A DNA stretch of 64,000 bases from Epiperipatus broadwayi (GCA_028023455.1 JAQFVV010001070.1:54026-118025); one strand, 5' to 3'; numbered from the stretch's first letter, positions 11,581 to 23,590 are shown. Numbers and translations are program-made. Notes: generated by a model not told the origin, from the sequence alone.

Positions 11581-12115
11581 ACTATTACAAACAATCCTTA
11601 AATCTGCAGAAGTACTTTTGGTTAATTTCTTAAACCTGCCTCAACTGCCATTAAATTTTTAAAAAAGCGGAAGCAAACATCATCACTTCAAATCCCACGA
11701 ATCTCATATTTTAATGTTAGCAGCTTGTCGATTTATTAAATGCATTTTATTCCTGTTTATAAAAATTGCCTCTTTAATTTTTCTTTTACTATGGTTTCTC
11801 TCTTCATGAAGAATTTTCACATTTTCATAATCAAATTTAAATTTGATCATGAAAAAACATGTAAATATAAATTTGATTTTGAAAATGTGAAAATTCTTCA
11901 TGAAGAGAGAAACCATAATAAAAGAAAAATTAAAGAGGCAATTTTTATAAACAGGAATAAAATGCATTTAATAAATCGACAAGCTGCAATAAGAGATTCA
12001 TGGGATTTGAATTGATGACGTTTGCTTCCACTTTTTTTAAATTTAATGGCAGTTGAGGCAGGTTTAAGAAATTAACTAAAAGTACTTCTGCGGATTTAAG
12101 AATTGTTTGTAGTAG
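11581..12115. repeat. Foldback element, arms about 250 bp
   Basis: Left arm from 11581 and right arm ending about 12115 are imperfect reverse complements around a short centre near 11841-11866. The centre includes ATCAAATTTAAATTTGAT. The overlapping plus- and minus-strand ORFs here (11704-12015) are near-identical translations of the palindrome and are not genes. A third, left-arm-type copy follows at 12239-12431. Confidence 0.8.
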
Positions 12116-12116
12116 G

Positions 12117-12231
12117 TTGTAAACCGTTAAATTTATTATTTCAATTATAAATACAATTTTGTTTTTAATTAACGGATATTTTATTATATATATATAATTG
12201 TAATTGAAATAATATTTTTAACGGTTTACAA
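12117..12231. repeat. Small hairpin MITE, TTGTAAACCGTTAAA ends
   Basis: The arms TTGTAAACCGTTAAA... and ...TTTTAACGGTTTACAA lie about 45 bp apart in an AT-rich stem. A related half-copy starts near 12427. It separates two copies of the larger foldback arm, so insertions are nested. Confidence 0.7.
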
Positions 12232-12238
12232 ACAATTA

Positions 12239-12431
12239 AAAAACAATCCTTAAGTCCACAGAAGTACTTTCAGTTACTTTCTAACCTGCCTCAACTGCCA
12301 TTAAATTCAAAAAACCAAATGCGGAAGCAAACGTCATCAATTCAAATTCCACGAATCTCGTATTTTAATGTTAGAAGCTTGTCGGTTTATTAAATGTGTT
12401 TTATTCCTGTTTATAAAAATTGCCTCTTTAA
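12239..12431. repeat. Third partial copy of the 11.6 kb foldback arm
   Basis: Matches the left arm at 11589-11780 in the same orientation with several substitutions (shared text CCTGCCTCAACTGCCATTAA). It is then cut by a second TTGTAAACCGTTAAA element. Confidence 0.75.
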
Positions 12432-12520
12432 TTGTTTGTAAACCGTTAAAAATATTATTTCAATTATAATTACAATAGTTTTTAATTAATGGATATTTTA
12501 TATATATATATATAGTTATT

Positions 12521-13019
12521 AATATGTAATTTTAAAAAAATATTGTAGCAATATGTTTCATTAATGCTAATGTAATTATATTTACATTGACATTCTGTTT
12601 TATATAATGCAGGACTGTTATTTCTTGAAATGCAATGTTTCATGAAACTCTTGATTTATGGTATATTATATAAGTGATTGCATTGCGACAATTATCAGTC
12701 ACATAATAATTCACAAATGTTATACTTGATAACTATTGTATTAGAAGTGACTAAAAGTAACATTTATAATATAGTTCTATTAATAATCAAACTATGAAAA
12801 AATACATTTACAATGCTAGGCAGAAATCATTAATAACATTAGAGCAGCCTATTATTACTATAAACATGCTAAACTTCCAACACTGTAAACACAATAAGTA
12901 TCATTTTAAGGTAAAATGTATATGTAAAAATAGAGAAAAAATAAATGAAGTTATCACTGACTGCCTGATACATTATGTGTACAATAAGTGTCAATGTGAA
13001 TGACACTCTGAGAAATTTT
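12521..13019. other. No gene recognised
   Basis: AT-rich. A 69-codon plus-strand ORF at 12794-13003 is Lys/Asn/Cys-rich with no recognisable domain. I do not support it as a gene. Confidence 0.4.
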
Positions 13020-14640
13020 TCTGTCTGGTTATGTGCAAAGTTTCAATTCCACTAATCCTGCCATTCTACCATATTATTTATCCATGACAAACATGTGCAT
13101 TCTTTTATTGGCTCACCTATAATACACATCAGGAAATCTTTATCCAGTTTGTTTATCTGTCTTATCATATGTCCAAAATAGTGTAAATGTTAATGCCTTA
13201 CCATTTGCAACATATGTTTTCATGCAACATTTTTCTCCCAAACCAATTTATTAGTTTCCTTAGTTGTTCAAAGTATTTCAAACATTTAAAATAAAATTTC
13301 ATTTCAAAAGCATCAATCTTTTTTATTGCTTATTTTTCAATGCCCATTTCACAACCATACATTGCAATAGATTGTATTAATGCCTTCAATAATCTATATT
13401 TTTTTCATATACTTATGCCTTTATTTTCCATATGGTCACTAATTTAGAAAAGTTATTCATTCAATAATGACTACACATTATTTTTATATGACATTCCATC
13501 TTGATTTAATCTAAACCCTGATGCTACTACACTGTTATCTTTATTATTTCTCCAATTAATCTATTTATTTTGCCTATATATAGCCTTAGTCCTAACTCTG
13601 CACCAGCTTTTATCGAATGCTTTATCAGATCCTATATTTTTTCTTTGATGTTGTTATCACAATTTATATCATTTTCATATTGTATAAAGTATAATAATCT
13701 TTTTCCAATAGAAAATCTCTTCTGAAAACCATCCAAAGTCTTTCTCATTGTCATTGCAACTATAATATTGCGTAAATATAGAAATTACAAATAACCCTGT
13801 ATCATCACTTTACAGTGACTTAAGACCAATTTGTGATTGTCTGCACTACTTCCATGAGGGATTTTTTTCACTATATAAGAAAAATGATCAATAACTTTAC
13901 CAAATATGTATGATGTCCCATTTTTAAAATTGTTCTTGAAAGAGCTTGTCATAACACATAGAATCAAAAGACTTCTGACATTCTGTAAAATAAAAATAGA
14001 ATGGTTATTGGAAGTCTCTAGTCTTACTGCAAATAATGTTTATATTATTTGTCTGATCTCTTGTTTTTCACCATGATTCTAAACCTGTTTGCTTGGGTGC
14101 CAATTTTTATTCCATCTTTGCCTGCATTTTATCCATCACTATCTTCAATTTTATCTGAATAGAATGTGAAACTAAAACTGTTAAATTATAATTATTCCAT
14201 TGAATTGGATCTTTTTGGTACCATGACAAATGTTACTGTAATTCAGTCCTCAAGCCACTCTCCTCTTTCTCCCATATGTCAAGATCAATTTATGTATTTT
14301 ACAATTAAGTTGTTTCCTCTCTTAAATAATTCTGCCAGTAGTTTATCTGATATGGTGATTTTCCATTAACAGTTTTTGACATGGCTATTATTACATCATC
14401 TTTTTAATGGTAGTGGTTCATATTTTGTAAGCATTTTATCAAATATTATTTTGTCTTTTTTGCACATCTTTCTTCACAAATGCCTGATTATTACATCATC
14501 TTTTTAATGGTAGTGGTTCATATTTTGTAAGCATTTTATCAAATATTATTTTGTCTTTTTTGCACATCTTTCTTCACAAATCCCTCTTCATTGACTGACT
14601 ATCTTTTTTGAATTTATTAATAAAGCAACAGTTGTCACTT
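13020..14640 (-). pseudogene. Decayed LINE reverse transcriptase (3' half)
   Basis: Read on the minus strand with many frameshifts, short blocks resemble a LINE ORF2. A motif-A-like stretch lies near 13960-14010 (FTECQKSFDSM, where active elements have a ...DYEKAFDSV-type core). A block near 13300-13400 resembles the C-terminal region after the RT core (VVKWALKNKQ, compare YGCESW-type segments), and a tail around 13130-13200 matches the usual end. A 60-codon piece of the RT remains open at 13785-13967. No full domain survives. The endonuclease part is missing, because sequence jumps at about 14640-14700 to the region matching the start of the 37.8-40.7 kb RTE. Subfamily assignment is uncertain. 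Confidence 0.55.
14387..14586. repeat. 100 bp tandem duplication inside LINE remnant
   Basis: ATTATTACATCATCTTTTTA and the following text repeat with a period of exactly 100 bp, almost without differences. The duplication is therefore younger than the decay of the LINE around it. Confidence 0.9.
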
Positions 14641-14699
14641 AGCATAACTAATCTCGGTATAAACTTTTCTAGAAATTGCTTTGTGATATAGAATGTTGT

Positions 14700-15136
14700 T
14701 TAGGTGTTCTTGATTGCACTTCTGCACCTCTCCTTTAAACTATGCATATTTTACAGGATCATAAATAAAATATTTATCCATCAATCATTTTGTTTCTATT
14801 ATTAACAAATCAACCATTCTTATTTTTTTGTCTTCTATGACCTTTTGTGTAACTCACATATTAATTTTTAATGGTTATATTTGTCAGTTTATAAATTCAA
14901 TTCTATTTGTTAATCTGCCGAGGTATTGTGATAATCTAAAACCCAAAATAATATCTACATTCAGTCTTTTAATATTTTTCTTACTCATATTGTTTTATTT
15001 CATATTCACATTTGCAATCAAAAGCTGATCTACATCTGCATCAGCTCTTAGATATTCTGGACTTTCTAAAATTTAAATATTTTATCAATTATAGTTTATT
15101 TAATTTGGTTTTTAGTAATATGATCTGGTATTATTG
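14700..15136 (-). repeat. Repeat block A1, part 1 (matches 40585-40960)
   Basis: This stretch is homologous to the 5' part of the minus-strand RTE at 37.8-40.7 kb and the sequence just beyond it, with shared text such as TTGCACTTCTG(C/T)ACCTCTCC. It is degraded. The homology breaks at the TA tract near 15137 and resumes at about 16565, bracketing an insertion. Confidence 0.75.

Positions 15137-15164
<28 letters not shown>
15137..15164. repeat. (TA)n microsatellite at satellite boundary
   Basis: A run of AT dinucleotides lies directly before the first 415 bp unit. A matching TA run follows the last unit at about 16281-16300. Confidence 0.9.
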
Positions 15165-15167
<3 letters not shown>

Positions 15168-16280
15168 CTGGGGTCAGACCCATATAGCTATCTTGTTTGA
15201 TAGGCTGCGTTTGAAGACATTAACGTGTCTAAAAAATTCATGCTTGCAAACTGATAGAGGCATTTTGCATAGGCGCTTGGAGTCATTTTTTAGGTCTAGT
15301 TTTATAACTCCTATCCCTTCACTGATGAGAGCAAATCAGCTTGAAATCAGCTGATCTGAGGGTAGAATAAAATGAAAGAGACAGTGAATATTGATTCTGA
15401 CGTTTATGTAAACAGAATACGCTTGTTTGGAGGTCTTGGTAAAGCTCCATATATTGATCATTGATACAAGCGATAGCAGGTTTTTCATATATTAAACTTG
15501 TTTTTCTTTTTCATAGGTGTACCTTTAAAGTTTTCTTGCAATGATATAGATTGCAGAAACTTTTACTATGTGGAGAGGCTGACTGGGGTCAGACCCATAT
15601 AGCTATCTTGTTTGATAGGCTGAGTTTGAAGACATTAACGTGTCTAAAAAATTCATGCTTGCAAACTGATAGAGGCATTTTGCATAGGTGCTTGGAGTCA
15701 TTTTTTAGGTCTAGTTTTATAAATCCTATCCCTTCACTGATGAGAGCAAATCAGCTTGAATCAGCTGATCTGAGGGTGGAGCAAAATGAAAGAGACAGTG
15801 AATATTGACTCTGATGTTTATGTAAACAGAATACGCTTGTTTGGAGGTCTTAGTAAAGCTCCATCTATTGATCATTGATACAAGCCATAGCAGGTTTTTA
15901 CGTATATAAAACTTGTTTTTCTTTTACATAGGTGTACCTTTAAAGTTTTCTTGCAATGATATAGATTGCAGAAACTTTTACTATGTGGAGAAGCTGAACT
16001 GGGGTCAGACCCATATATCTATCTTGTTTGATAGGCTGAGTTTGAAGACATTAACGTGTCTAAAAAATTCATGCTTGCAAACTGATACAGGTGTTTTGCA
16101 TAGGCGCTTGGAGTCATTTTTTAAGTCTAGTTTTATAAATCCTATCCCTTCACTGATGAGAGCAAATCAGCTGATCTGAGGGTGGAGCAAAATGAAAAAG
16201 ACAGTGAATATTGACTCTGACGTTTATGTAAACAGAATACGCTTGTTTGGAGGTCTTGGTAAAGCTCCATCTATTGATCA
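15165..16280 (+). repeat. 415 bp tandem satellite, about 2.7 units
   Basis: GGGTCAGACC recurs at 15171, 15586 and 16002, giving periods of 415 and 416 bp, with high identity between units. Each unit carries a plus-strand open stretch of about 60 codons (GQTHIAILFDRLSLKTLTCL as core) that stays open in all three. About 70 bp upstream of it lies a pyrimidine tract ending in AG (TTTTTCATAGGTGTACC), resembling a 3' splice site. The units also share the palindromic core GGGTCAGACCC. I do not recognise the product. Near-identity among units makes coding constraint impossible to judge from three copies. Repeat DNA is the safe call. Confidence 0.85.
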
Positions 16281-16302
16281 TAATATATATATATATATAT
16301 AA

Positions 16303-16503
16303 CTTCATATTATTATTATTTTCAAGATATTCCATGTAGTAAAATAGCTAAATAGCTGACATTTTAGTACAATAACATGTACCTTCGTCAGAGCATCCTC
16401 TTTCTCAAAAAAAAGAAAAAGGACACTGTGAGGAAGGTACATGTTATTGTACTGAAACATCAGCTATTAGCTGTTTTATTACACAAAATATTCCAATATG
16501 AAG
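16303..16503. repeat. Foldback MITE-like element
   Basis: Arms beginning CTTCATATT at both ends, with a shared inner segment (AGTACAATAACATGTACCTT), form an imperfect hairpin of about 200 bp. A purine-rich loop lies near 16410-16430. It sits between the satellite and the resumed repeat block. Confidence 0.75.
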
Positions 16504-16564
16504 TCATCATTTATCCATGAACATATTAGAATTAACACACACACACATTTATATATATATATAT

Positions 16565-17240
16565 AATATGAAACTTTGCATCTATAATAACAAAATTATT
16601 TGTATTGCAGAAATCTATCGAATCTATCCCAGCTCTATTTTGTTTCACCAGTCCATATTTAATCACTCCACAATCAATTCTTCCAACTTTAACATTCACT
16701 TCATCTTGGATAACAGGCATGTATTTATTTTCTTCCTTCTGATAAACTAACTGCAATATTTCATCTTTATCTGATATTGTGATAGGTTCATAACACTTTG
16801 TGATTACCAGATCCATAGGCAAAGTTTCATGTGATATTCGGGAATTTTTTCATTCACTGGCTCATATTTAGCCTTTGTTTCATTATATATTTGTGTGTTT
16901 ATGTGTCCCATGATGATGATGTTTTCATCCAATAAACAATATGTCCATCCACTGTGTTCTAATATTCAATCTGCATGCTTTTTAATTAATTATTTTTAAT
17001 TTATGATTCATAAAACTCAATATACTAATATTTTTAATAATACCTGCAATATTCCTTATACCAATTTTTATTTTCATTCTCAGTATCATTCTCTCATTTC
17101 TTATCATATTATATTTCTGTTTTGAATAGGGTATCCATTCACACCAGTTTTTTCTGATATGTCCTGGTTTTATTTCTCTTGTGCTGGAGTTCTGACATAT
17201 TCTTTTGGGACAGTTAATTGTTTCAGATTTTTTAACCATT
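16565..17240 (-). repeat. Repeat block A1, part 2 (matches 40985-41650)
   Basis: Continues the homology to the 41 kb copy after the insertion; both contain ATTATTTGTATTGCAGAAAT. The minus-strand ORFs at 16532-16822 and 16982-17239 have counterparts in decayed form in the other copy, but no domain is recognisable. They could be LINE 5' region or a further ORF1-like remnant. Confidence 0.7.
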
Positions 17241-17379
17241 CATTTTTATTTTTACTTTTATTTTTTAATTTAAAGTTTATATTTATTTTAAATTAATATT
17301 TATTCATTTCATATTTCATAATTAATTTTTTGATTAGTTAGTCAGTAATTTTTCCAAAATGGAAGTGACTTCCTATTAT

Positions 17380-18175
17380 TTTCATAAGTTAGTAACAAGT
17401 GATTTCAATTTTTGAGTTTGCTTTGATATATGTATACAAAGAATTATCTTTTTCTTTTATATCCATGAAATGAGTATATTGTATTAAAGTAAATGTGATT
17501 ATGTTTTGTGATACTAATCTCCAATGCAGTTTTTTGGCTATGGACCACAGTAAGGCCTGTGGAAGTATTGAAAACCTAATCATGAATTAAGTGGTATATC
17601 ACAATTGCTTTGCTTTATTATATTTAATGTTTGACCTTATTCTGGTTACTTAGTAGATGTTATGATTCTTGATTATCTGATGACTGAAATGTCATTACAT
17701 TTTTTGTTATTAAAACTAAATTTCCACTCTTAGTTATCCTCACTGTCTTTAAAAAATCTAATAATGAAATATAATTCCAATGTTTTTTATGTTTTGACTG
17801 GCCAGAATATTAATTTGCCATGCATTCTGTTCTTAATATATGTAATTCTAATTAATGTATAATCATCTTTTCACCATTTTATCCTAGGTTAATCTGCTTA
17901 TTTATTTGATGATGTCTTTATGCAAAATAGTCAATTCAAAATAAATAAAAAAGGTAAGTAGTACATCAGACTGGACTTTCAGTTGTTTACTTCAATTTGT
18001 TTAAGATTGATTATTATTTAAATTTTGCAAAGAAGACATAAATATTTTTTGAAATTCGACTATGTGAAGGATTCATACGCATATGTTTTATATCTTTCTT
18101 CAGCTGAATACGCAAGAATGTGTAATGGGAGTTCTTGCAATAGAGAACAATTTTTACCACAAAGATGGCAAAGTT
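17380..18175. repeat. Repeat block A2 (matches 42260-43098)
   Basis: Co-linear with the 42.3-43.1 kb stretch; both carry GATATATGTATACAAAGAAT and the later TTGACTGGCCAGAATATTA-type text. It is non-coding. Together with A1 and the sequence after the SINE it forms one long repeated segment. Confidence 0.8.
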
Positions 18176-18277
18176 TGTCAAGCGTTGGTGGCTGAGTGTT
18201 AGTACCGCTCGCTGCCTTAGAAGCAGTTGTCCCGAGTTCGCTTCCCGGTCGACGCTTTGGCATATGAGAAAAAAAAA
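18176..18277 (+). mobile_element. tRNA-derived SINE, copy A
   Basis: A tRNA-like head with A-box-like GGTGGCTGAGTGTTAGTACC and B-box-like GAGTTCGCTTCCC is followed by a short tail and an A-run. The anticodon-loop-like CTTAGAA would give UAG, a leucine tRNA look. Flanking repeats GATGGCAAAGTT (18164-18175) and GATGACAAAGTT (18278-18289) are target-site duplications. There is almost no body beyond the tRNA part. The same insertion is present at 43099-43196, so it predates duplication of the block. A reading frame running through it on the minus strand is not a gene. Confidence 0.85.
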
Positions 18278-18289
18278 GATGACAAAGTT

Positions 18290-18824
18290 ACAAACTACTG
18301 CCAATAATTGTCATGTTTGTCCGTATTTAAATGTAGCATAACAAATGAGAAAATGTTGTTCATTAAAACGTTTGTCCCAAATTTACAATAAATATATAAT
18401 ATTTGGAAGCAACTATTTTCACATCTGCTCTAAATTAAAACGCATTCTCCTCAATAATACATATATAATAGATTTCAAGCATTTTTTTTTTGTCTTCCGA
18501 TATAACTTAATGTTCTTTTGATGCTAAAATTTAATCACAATAATAGAAAATCAAAAAAATTTGAGTAATACATAAACATTAACAAACAGTTTTGTTTTCA
18601 AGCTTATTTGTTTCACATAATACTTTAAGTATCTTGTATACATCCGATATTTTAAATTAAATTAAAAAATGTCATAGTTATTTTGTGTTTAATATAATTG
18701 ATCCACGGTATTTTTTTTTATTTTCGAATTTATTTTCTTTTTGATGATAATAATCCATAAAGTCACCAGATATCTAATTCAAATATTAATTTTGCTACTG
18801 TGGTATTGATGGTATCGTTTAGAA
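18290..18824. repeat. Repeat block A3 (matches 43209-43740)
   Basis: Continues the homology past the SINE. Both copies contain AACTACTGCCAATAATTGTC and the AATTTACAATAAATATATAA stretch. The match ends near GTTTAGAA, where the hAT element begins in this copy. Confidence 0.8.
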
Positions 18825-20700
18825 TAGGCATGGGCAACCTTTCCTAGTTCAGGGGCTAAATTATCTTTCTGTCTTCAAGTCAAGGGCCGGACCAAATAAT
18901 TAAATAGTACAATATAATAGTGAATGATAAAGGGCTACATAAATTTTATAATAATGATGTAACAATTTAATGTGAGGATTAGTCTTGTACTTCAACAATG
19001 AGCCTATCAATGTTGATGGGAATGCTGCTTAAGAACAATCACATAGAATTTTCAAGGTTTTTGTCTGTTATTATTCTCCGAATTTTTGATTTATTAAATT
19101 TCATTCTAGAAAAAAACTGTTCACACAGAAAAAAACTGTTCACACATATATGTGCTGCCAAAAAGACAAAATTTTTTTGAAAAGGCACTACATTTCTATA
19201 TTTTTCTTCCACCAAATGTTTATTAAAATCCATCAAAGCAATGTTGTTAAACTGTAATTTTAACACTAAATCTGCTTGAACCTCAATAAGTTCCATCTGT
19301 AAATTTTCTGGCACATTATTTATATCAGTATCCATCTGATGAGAAAATATAATGAATATGGAATCTTTATTTTGGAAGTCAGTGAACCTTGTATCAAATT
19401 GCTCTATTAATGCCTTAAGTTCATTTCCATCATATATATAAGGGATACTTTTATGAGTTGCTAGAATAGGAAAATGGTAACAATTTTTAGCTCTTATCTG
19501 ACTTTCCAACAATTTTAGTTTATTACAAAAAGCACTGACATGTCCATACAGTTCATGAATCAATTGTCCTGGTTTTTGCAATTTAATATTTTCATTTAGG
19601 TATCCAGTGACATCTACAATGAATGCTAAATCAAACACCCACTCATCATCTCTTACTTGGTTAATTGTTTTTCCTTTTATGACCATAAAATCTGCTGTCT
19701 TGTCTCAGATCATAAATCATTTTAACCTTTTACCTTAACTCAACCACCTCACATCACAATAAGACACATTTTCATAATCTGAAAATAAGTCTGCCAAATA
19801 TTCTTTAAATTGCAGTGATTAAGTACATGTGACTTAATAAAGTTAATACTGGCTACTACAACTTCCATAACATTTCTAAATTTAATTGATTTTGCACACA
19901 GATTTTTCTAGTGGATAATGCAATGAAAATTTGTTAAATTTTTCAGATGGATCTGTAATTCTATTACTTTTTGATGAACTATTCCAATAAATCCCTTCCA
20001 TGTACCAACCATTGTAGGGGCTCCATCAGTGCATATGCCAGATAGTGAACTCCATTTAAACCCAAATATCTTGAAGACTGTTTTGACTTCTTCAAATATA
20101 TCTTCACCAGTAATTGTCTGTTTTAGGGCCAAAGTAAAATTCTTCTGTGATATTAAATCCACAATAACTCCCTGAATAAATATTGCTAGTCATGCTATAG
20201 CAGAGGCATCAGTGCTGTCGTCCAAAGCAATTGAAAATGCTTTGAATCTAACAATCTTCTCTTTTAAACTTTTTTGGATATCATCAGCCATGATTTCTAT
20301 CCACTGGATAACAGTACATCTCGACAAACTAATATTCTCAAAATCTTTTTTTTCAGGAACATATTATACTTGCAACATTCAACAGACATTCTTTGATAAA
20401 TTCTCCTTCACTAAATGATTTAGAATGTTTAGCAAATTTAACACAAAGCTGGCTTTTACAATGCTTCTATGCTGCATTTATTACTTGGTGAACATTTTCT
20501 GCTGGGTATCCAAGTTCTTCAATTTCTCTATTTCATCTTTTTGTAGTTGTCCATCAATTTTTTGGTGATCCGCATGTTTTGAAGTAAAGTGTCTCTTCAA
20601 GTTGTATTCTTTATTGAATGACATGGATTCATTGCACAGAAAACATATAGGCAAACCTTTATTCAGAATAAAATAGTACTTGTCTGTCCAGCTGTCTTAA
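18825..20700 (-). mobile_element. Decayed hAT transposon, GTF2IRD2-like
   Basis: The 3' end (on the minus strand) carries TAGGCATGGGCAACC, close to the hAT-type terminal sequence CAGGGGTGGGCAA. The transposase lies within. The other terminus was not identified, so the true element may reach to about 21.1 kb. It falls exactly where homology between repeat blocks A and B stops, consistent with insertion at that point. Confidence 0.7.
19039..20700 (-). pseudogene. hAT transposase pseudogene (GTF2IRD2/Charlie-like)
   Basis: The minus strand reads, in order: a BED-type zinc finger remnant (about 20680-20580, CLYVFCAMNP then TLLQNMRITKK); a core block with FKAFSIALDDSTDASA near 20260-20210; GICTDGAPTMVG at 20162-19908; HCIIH; the LAFIVDVTGYLNE block; and the C-terminal dimerisation region with CVNSFFLCEQFFSRMKFNKS. 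All are hallmarks of the hAT lineage from which GTF2IRD2 derives. The 215-codon open part is 19039-19686; the rest is split by several stops and frameshifts, so it cannot encode an active enzyme. No host-gene exon structure is seen, so domestication is unlikely. Confidence 0.85.
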
Positions 20701-20899
20701 AATTGATGATTCTCTGTATCTACTTTTTTTTTTTTGGTTAATCGCTAACATTGTTCTAAATTTCAAAGCTATATATTCAGAACTGTCAAACAAAGCTGTT
20801 TTTAACACAGCAGATACTGACCAGAAAACAATATAAATGTAGGCACTTAACAAGGCACAAACCCAATGTAAATATTAAAATAAAAAAAAAAGATTTTTA

Positions 20900-23590
20900 C
20901 ACTCCAGACAGAACACAATATAAATACAGGCACTGAACAAGGCACAACCCCAATGCAACTATCAAAATGACACATTGTAACATGTTCACACACTGCTAGT
21001 CAAAATGAGAAAGAGAACTTGATGAGAGAAAACAAGATGTGTTTTGCAGTGTCATATGATGTCAGCTTAACTATTCAAAATATTAATCCCTGAGAGGAAC
21101 TAAATAAGACAAAAAAAATTGATTTTCAGTAATTGTTAATGATTATGACATAATATTTTTGTAAAACATTTATTATTAAACTAAAAAATACATCACTAGT
21201 AGGGAATTGTCTTTGAAAATATTTTATTGTAAAAAAGATTGCTCATAGGAATTATATGAAAAGGCAGAAATCGCCATAGCTGGCTTTACAAAAATTGCTT
21301 TTTCGAAGATAGGGAATATTTTTTTAATAACAGTAAATAATTTATTAACTTTTATTTTTGTTTCATTGATGATAATTGTGAATGTATCATTTTTTTAATG
21401 TTATAAATTTCTAATATTTCATTCTGTGCCACATTTTAACTTGGTCCGTAAATTTTCAAAGATTACACAAATAAGGCAATCATCAAATATATCTTTTAAA
21501 AAGTAATCAATCTTACGCGAATTTATTTCGGCCAAATGTACACTAAATTAAATTACTAAACCAGATTAAACAGGGATACTCAAATATGACATTTAATAAT
21601 TTTATTATATTCACTTTTAATTAAAAAAAAACATATTCTCTTTTCCTATAGCATTCCCAACTCACTCGAATCTTTTTTATATATATAAAGAACAAATACA
21701 AGCTTAAATTAAATGCAAACATTATCTTTTTTTTTTTAAAATACAGTACAAATTATTTAACTAATATTCTTTTCATGGATCTTTCAAGATCGAGCACTTA
21801 ACATTATTAGGAAAAATCTAATCCGATTCACACATGAATTACAATAAAAAGTGTATAAAAACATATTTAAAGCATATATGAGTTTAAACCCCTTTCCCTT
21901 TGTTTTAACTAATTTAACATAATATAATAAAATTCCCAGCAATAATCCCACGCCACTCTATTGTTGAAACATTTAAGACCCTTAATAGTATATACTGTAT
22001 CTATTTCTATTACGCAAAATGGAATCAAAGTTCACTCAGTAACAAATTATAGCTACCCTGATCGATCAGTGATGGTCCTGTGAAAGAAGTATTTCATCCA
22101 ATGCTTGTCGTGGTTTGACCAGTCACTAACTTCAGCAAAATTCCATTCTATTCTTTTGCAAAGACTTTATCTTGTGTTGGAAGTGAAAGTATTCATTTAT
22201 TATTAAGATTCATAAAGCACATGTGAATTAGCTTGAAAAGCTGATCTTTAGTTTATTATAAAGAGAATAGCTAAAATGTTATTAACAATTCAAATAAAAA
22301 ACAAATAATCAAATGCTTTGCTGCTGAGGATTTCCTAAGAAGTTTGAGCATAGAAGTGACAAAGCAGAAGTACAATCAATATACTTTGAGTTTCAATGCC
22401 TTTCATTCTATCACTGCACCCAAGAATGCAGCCATTATTAAAGTTACTTCTATAAAAGAAAGATTACCAATATCTTTAGTTAAGATGATGAATTCTTTTC
22501 ATCAACTCAAATAAACTACTAACAGTTGAAAAACAGATCTCTAAAAGATAATATATAATTTGTTTATGTAAACTATCAACAATCAAGCTGACCATGGTGA
22601 TCTTTTGTAAAAGACTTCTGTTAATTGAAAAAATTATGTTGATATTGTAAAGATGAGCAAACATTGATTAGCATTTGATTAAGTTAAGAAATAAATTTAT
22701 CAATGAATCAGAGAATATCATACCATGAAAATATGCAAGAGATCCTGAATTCTCAATCTTCTTGAAAACATTGCAGTACATTATTTTACCGATACTTGTT
22801 AGTTTATAATTGGTTTGATTATTGTAACTTATGACATGTGATGTCCAGATAAGCTTTAATAAACTGGAATGTGTCATTTAAATCCTGATTTATTTTTTTA
22901 AACATAATACATAAAGATCTTTTATTAATGTAAGATGTAGATTTAATAAGAATATATTATCAAAGTGTTGAGGCATATGATATTTATACAAATATCTTAT
23001 AACAATTTTAAGTAGAAAGATGGGATTAAATGTTGAGTAAAATACAAAATCAAATTTGCTGCTGCTTTTAACAAGTTAAATAAGAATTATTATTTTATTG
23101 GTGGAAATGAGAGTTGAACCATATATTACTGTAAATATATCAGAAAAAATTATTTGAAGATGTTATTCCACAATGGCAATGCCAGTTCTTCAGATTATAG
23201 TGTGTGATATAAAGTTCTCTATTCTAGAATCACATCTTCAATTGATTGGACATATAAATAGATCATATGACATTTTCTAAAATTTTATAGTGAATTTGAA
23301 TAGACTTATAAGGGTGAGGAATATCCCATTTTTATTATAAATACTAACTCAAAGAGATTCTTAGCAAGAGAAATATGAATTGCTTTCATTGGTGAGATAA
23401 GATTGAAAAGAGAATGTAATAAAGAGTTACAGATATACAAGATGTTGAAGTCATTCAAAAAAAGTTTTTTGCAGAATCTAAAATACAACACAAAATGTTA
23501 AACAAACAGAATAATAAACAATATGGTTTGAATTGTGAATGATGTAACTGTGATTTGTAGATTGGCATAATACATCACAAAACTCATTAC
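20900..23590. other. No gene recognised
   Basis: AT-rich sequence. Short minus-strand ORFs at 22476-22664, 22668-22877 and 23306-23491 cluster but have no recognisable domain. Parts of 22330-23500 look like old decayed coding DNA without an identifiable family. Confidence 0.45.

Noticed and set aside
11704-12015. Overlapping plus- and minus-strand ORFs with the same N-terminus
   Set aside because: A palindrome translated on both strands; coding is not supported.
18181-18260. Functional tRNA-Leu gene
   Set aside because: Degraded A-box, poor acceptor stem, A-run and flanking target duplications show a SINE.
18014-18304. ORFs across the SINE with a protein-like Ala/Ser-rich stretch (also at 42938-43204)
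   Set aside because: They run through tRNA-derived SINE sequence, which gives recurring protein-like frames in invertebrate genomes.
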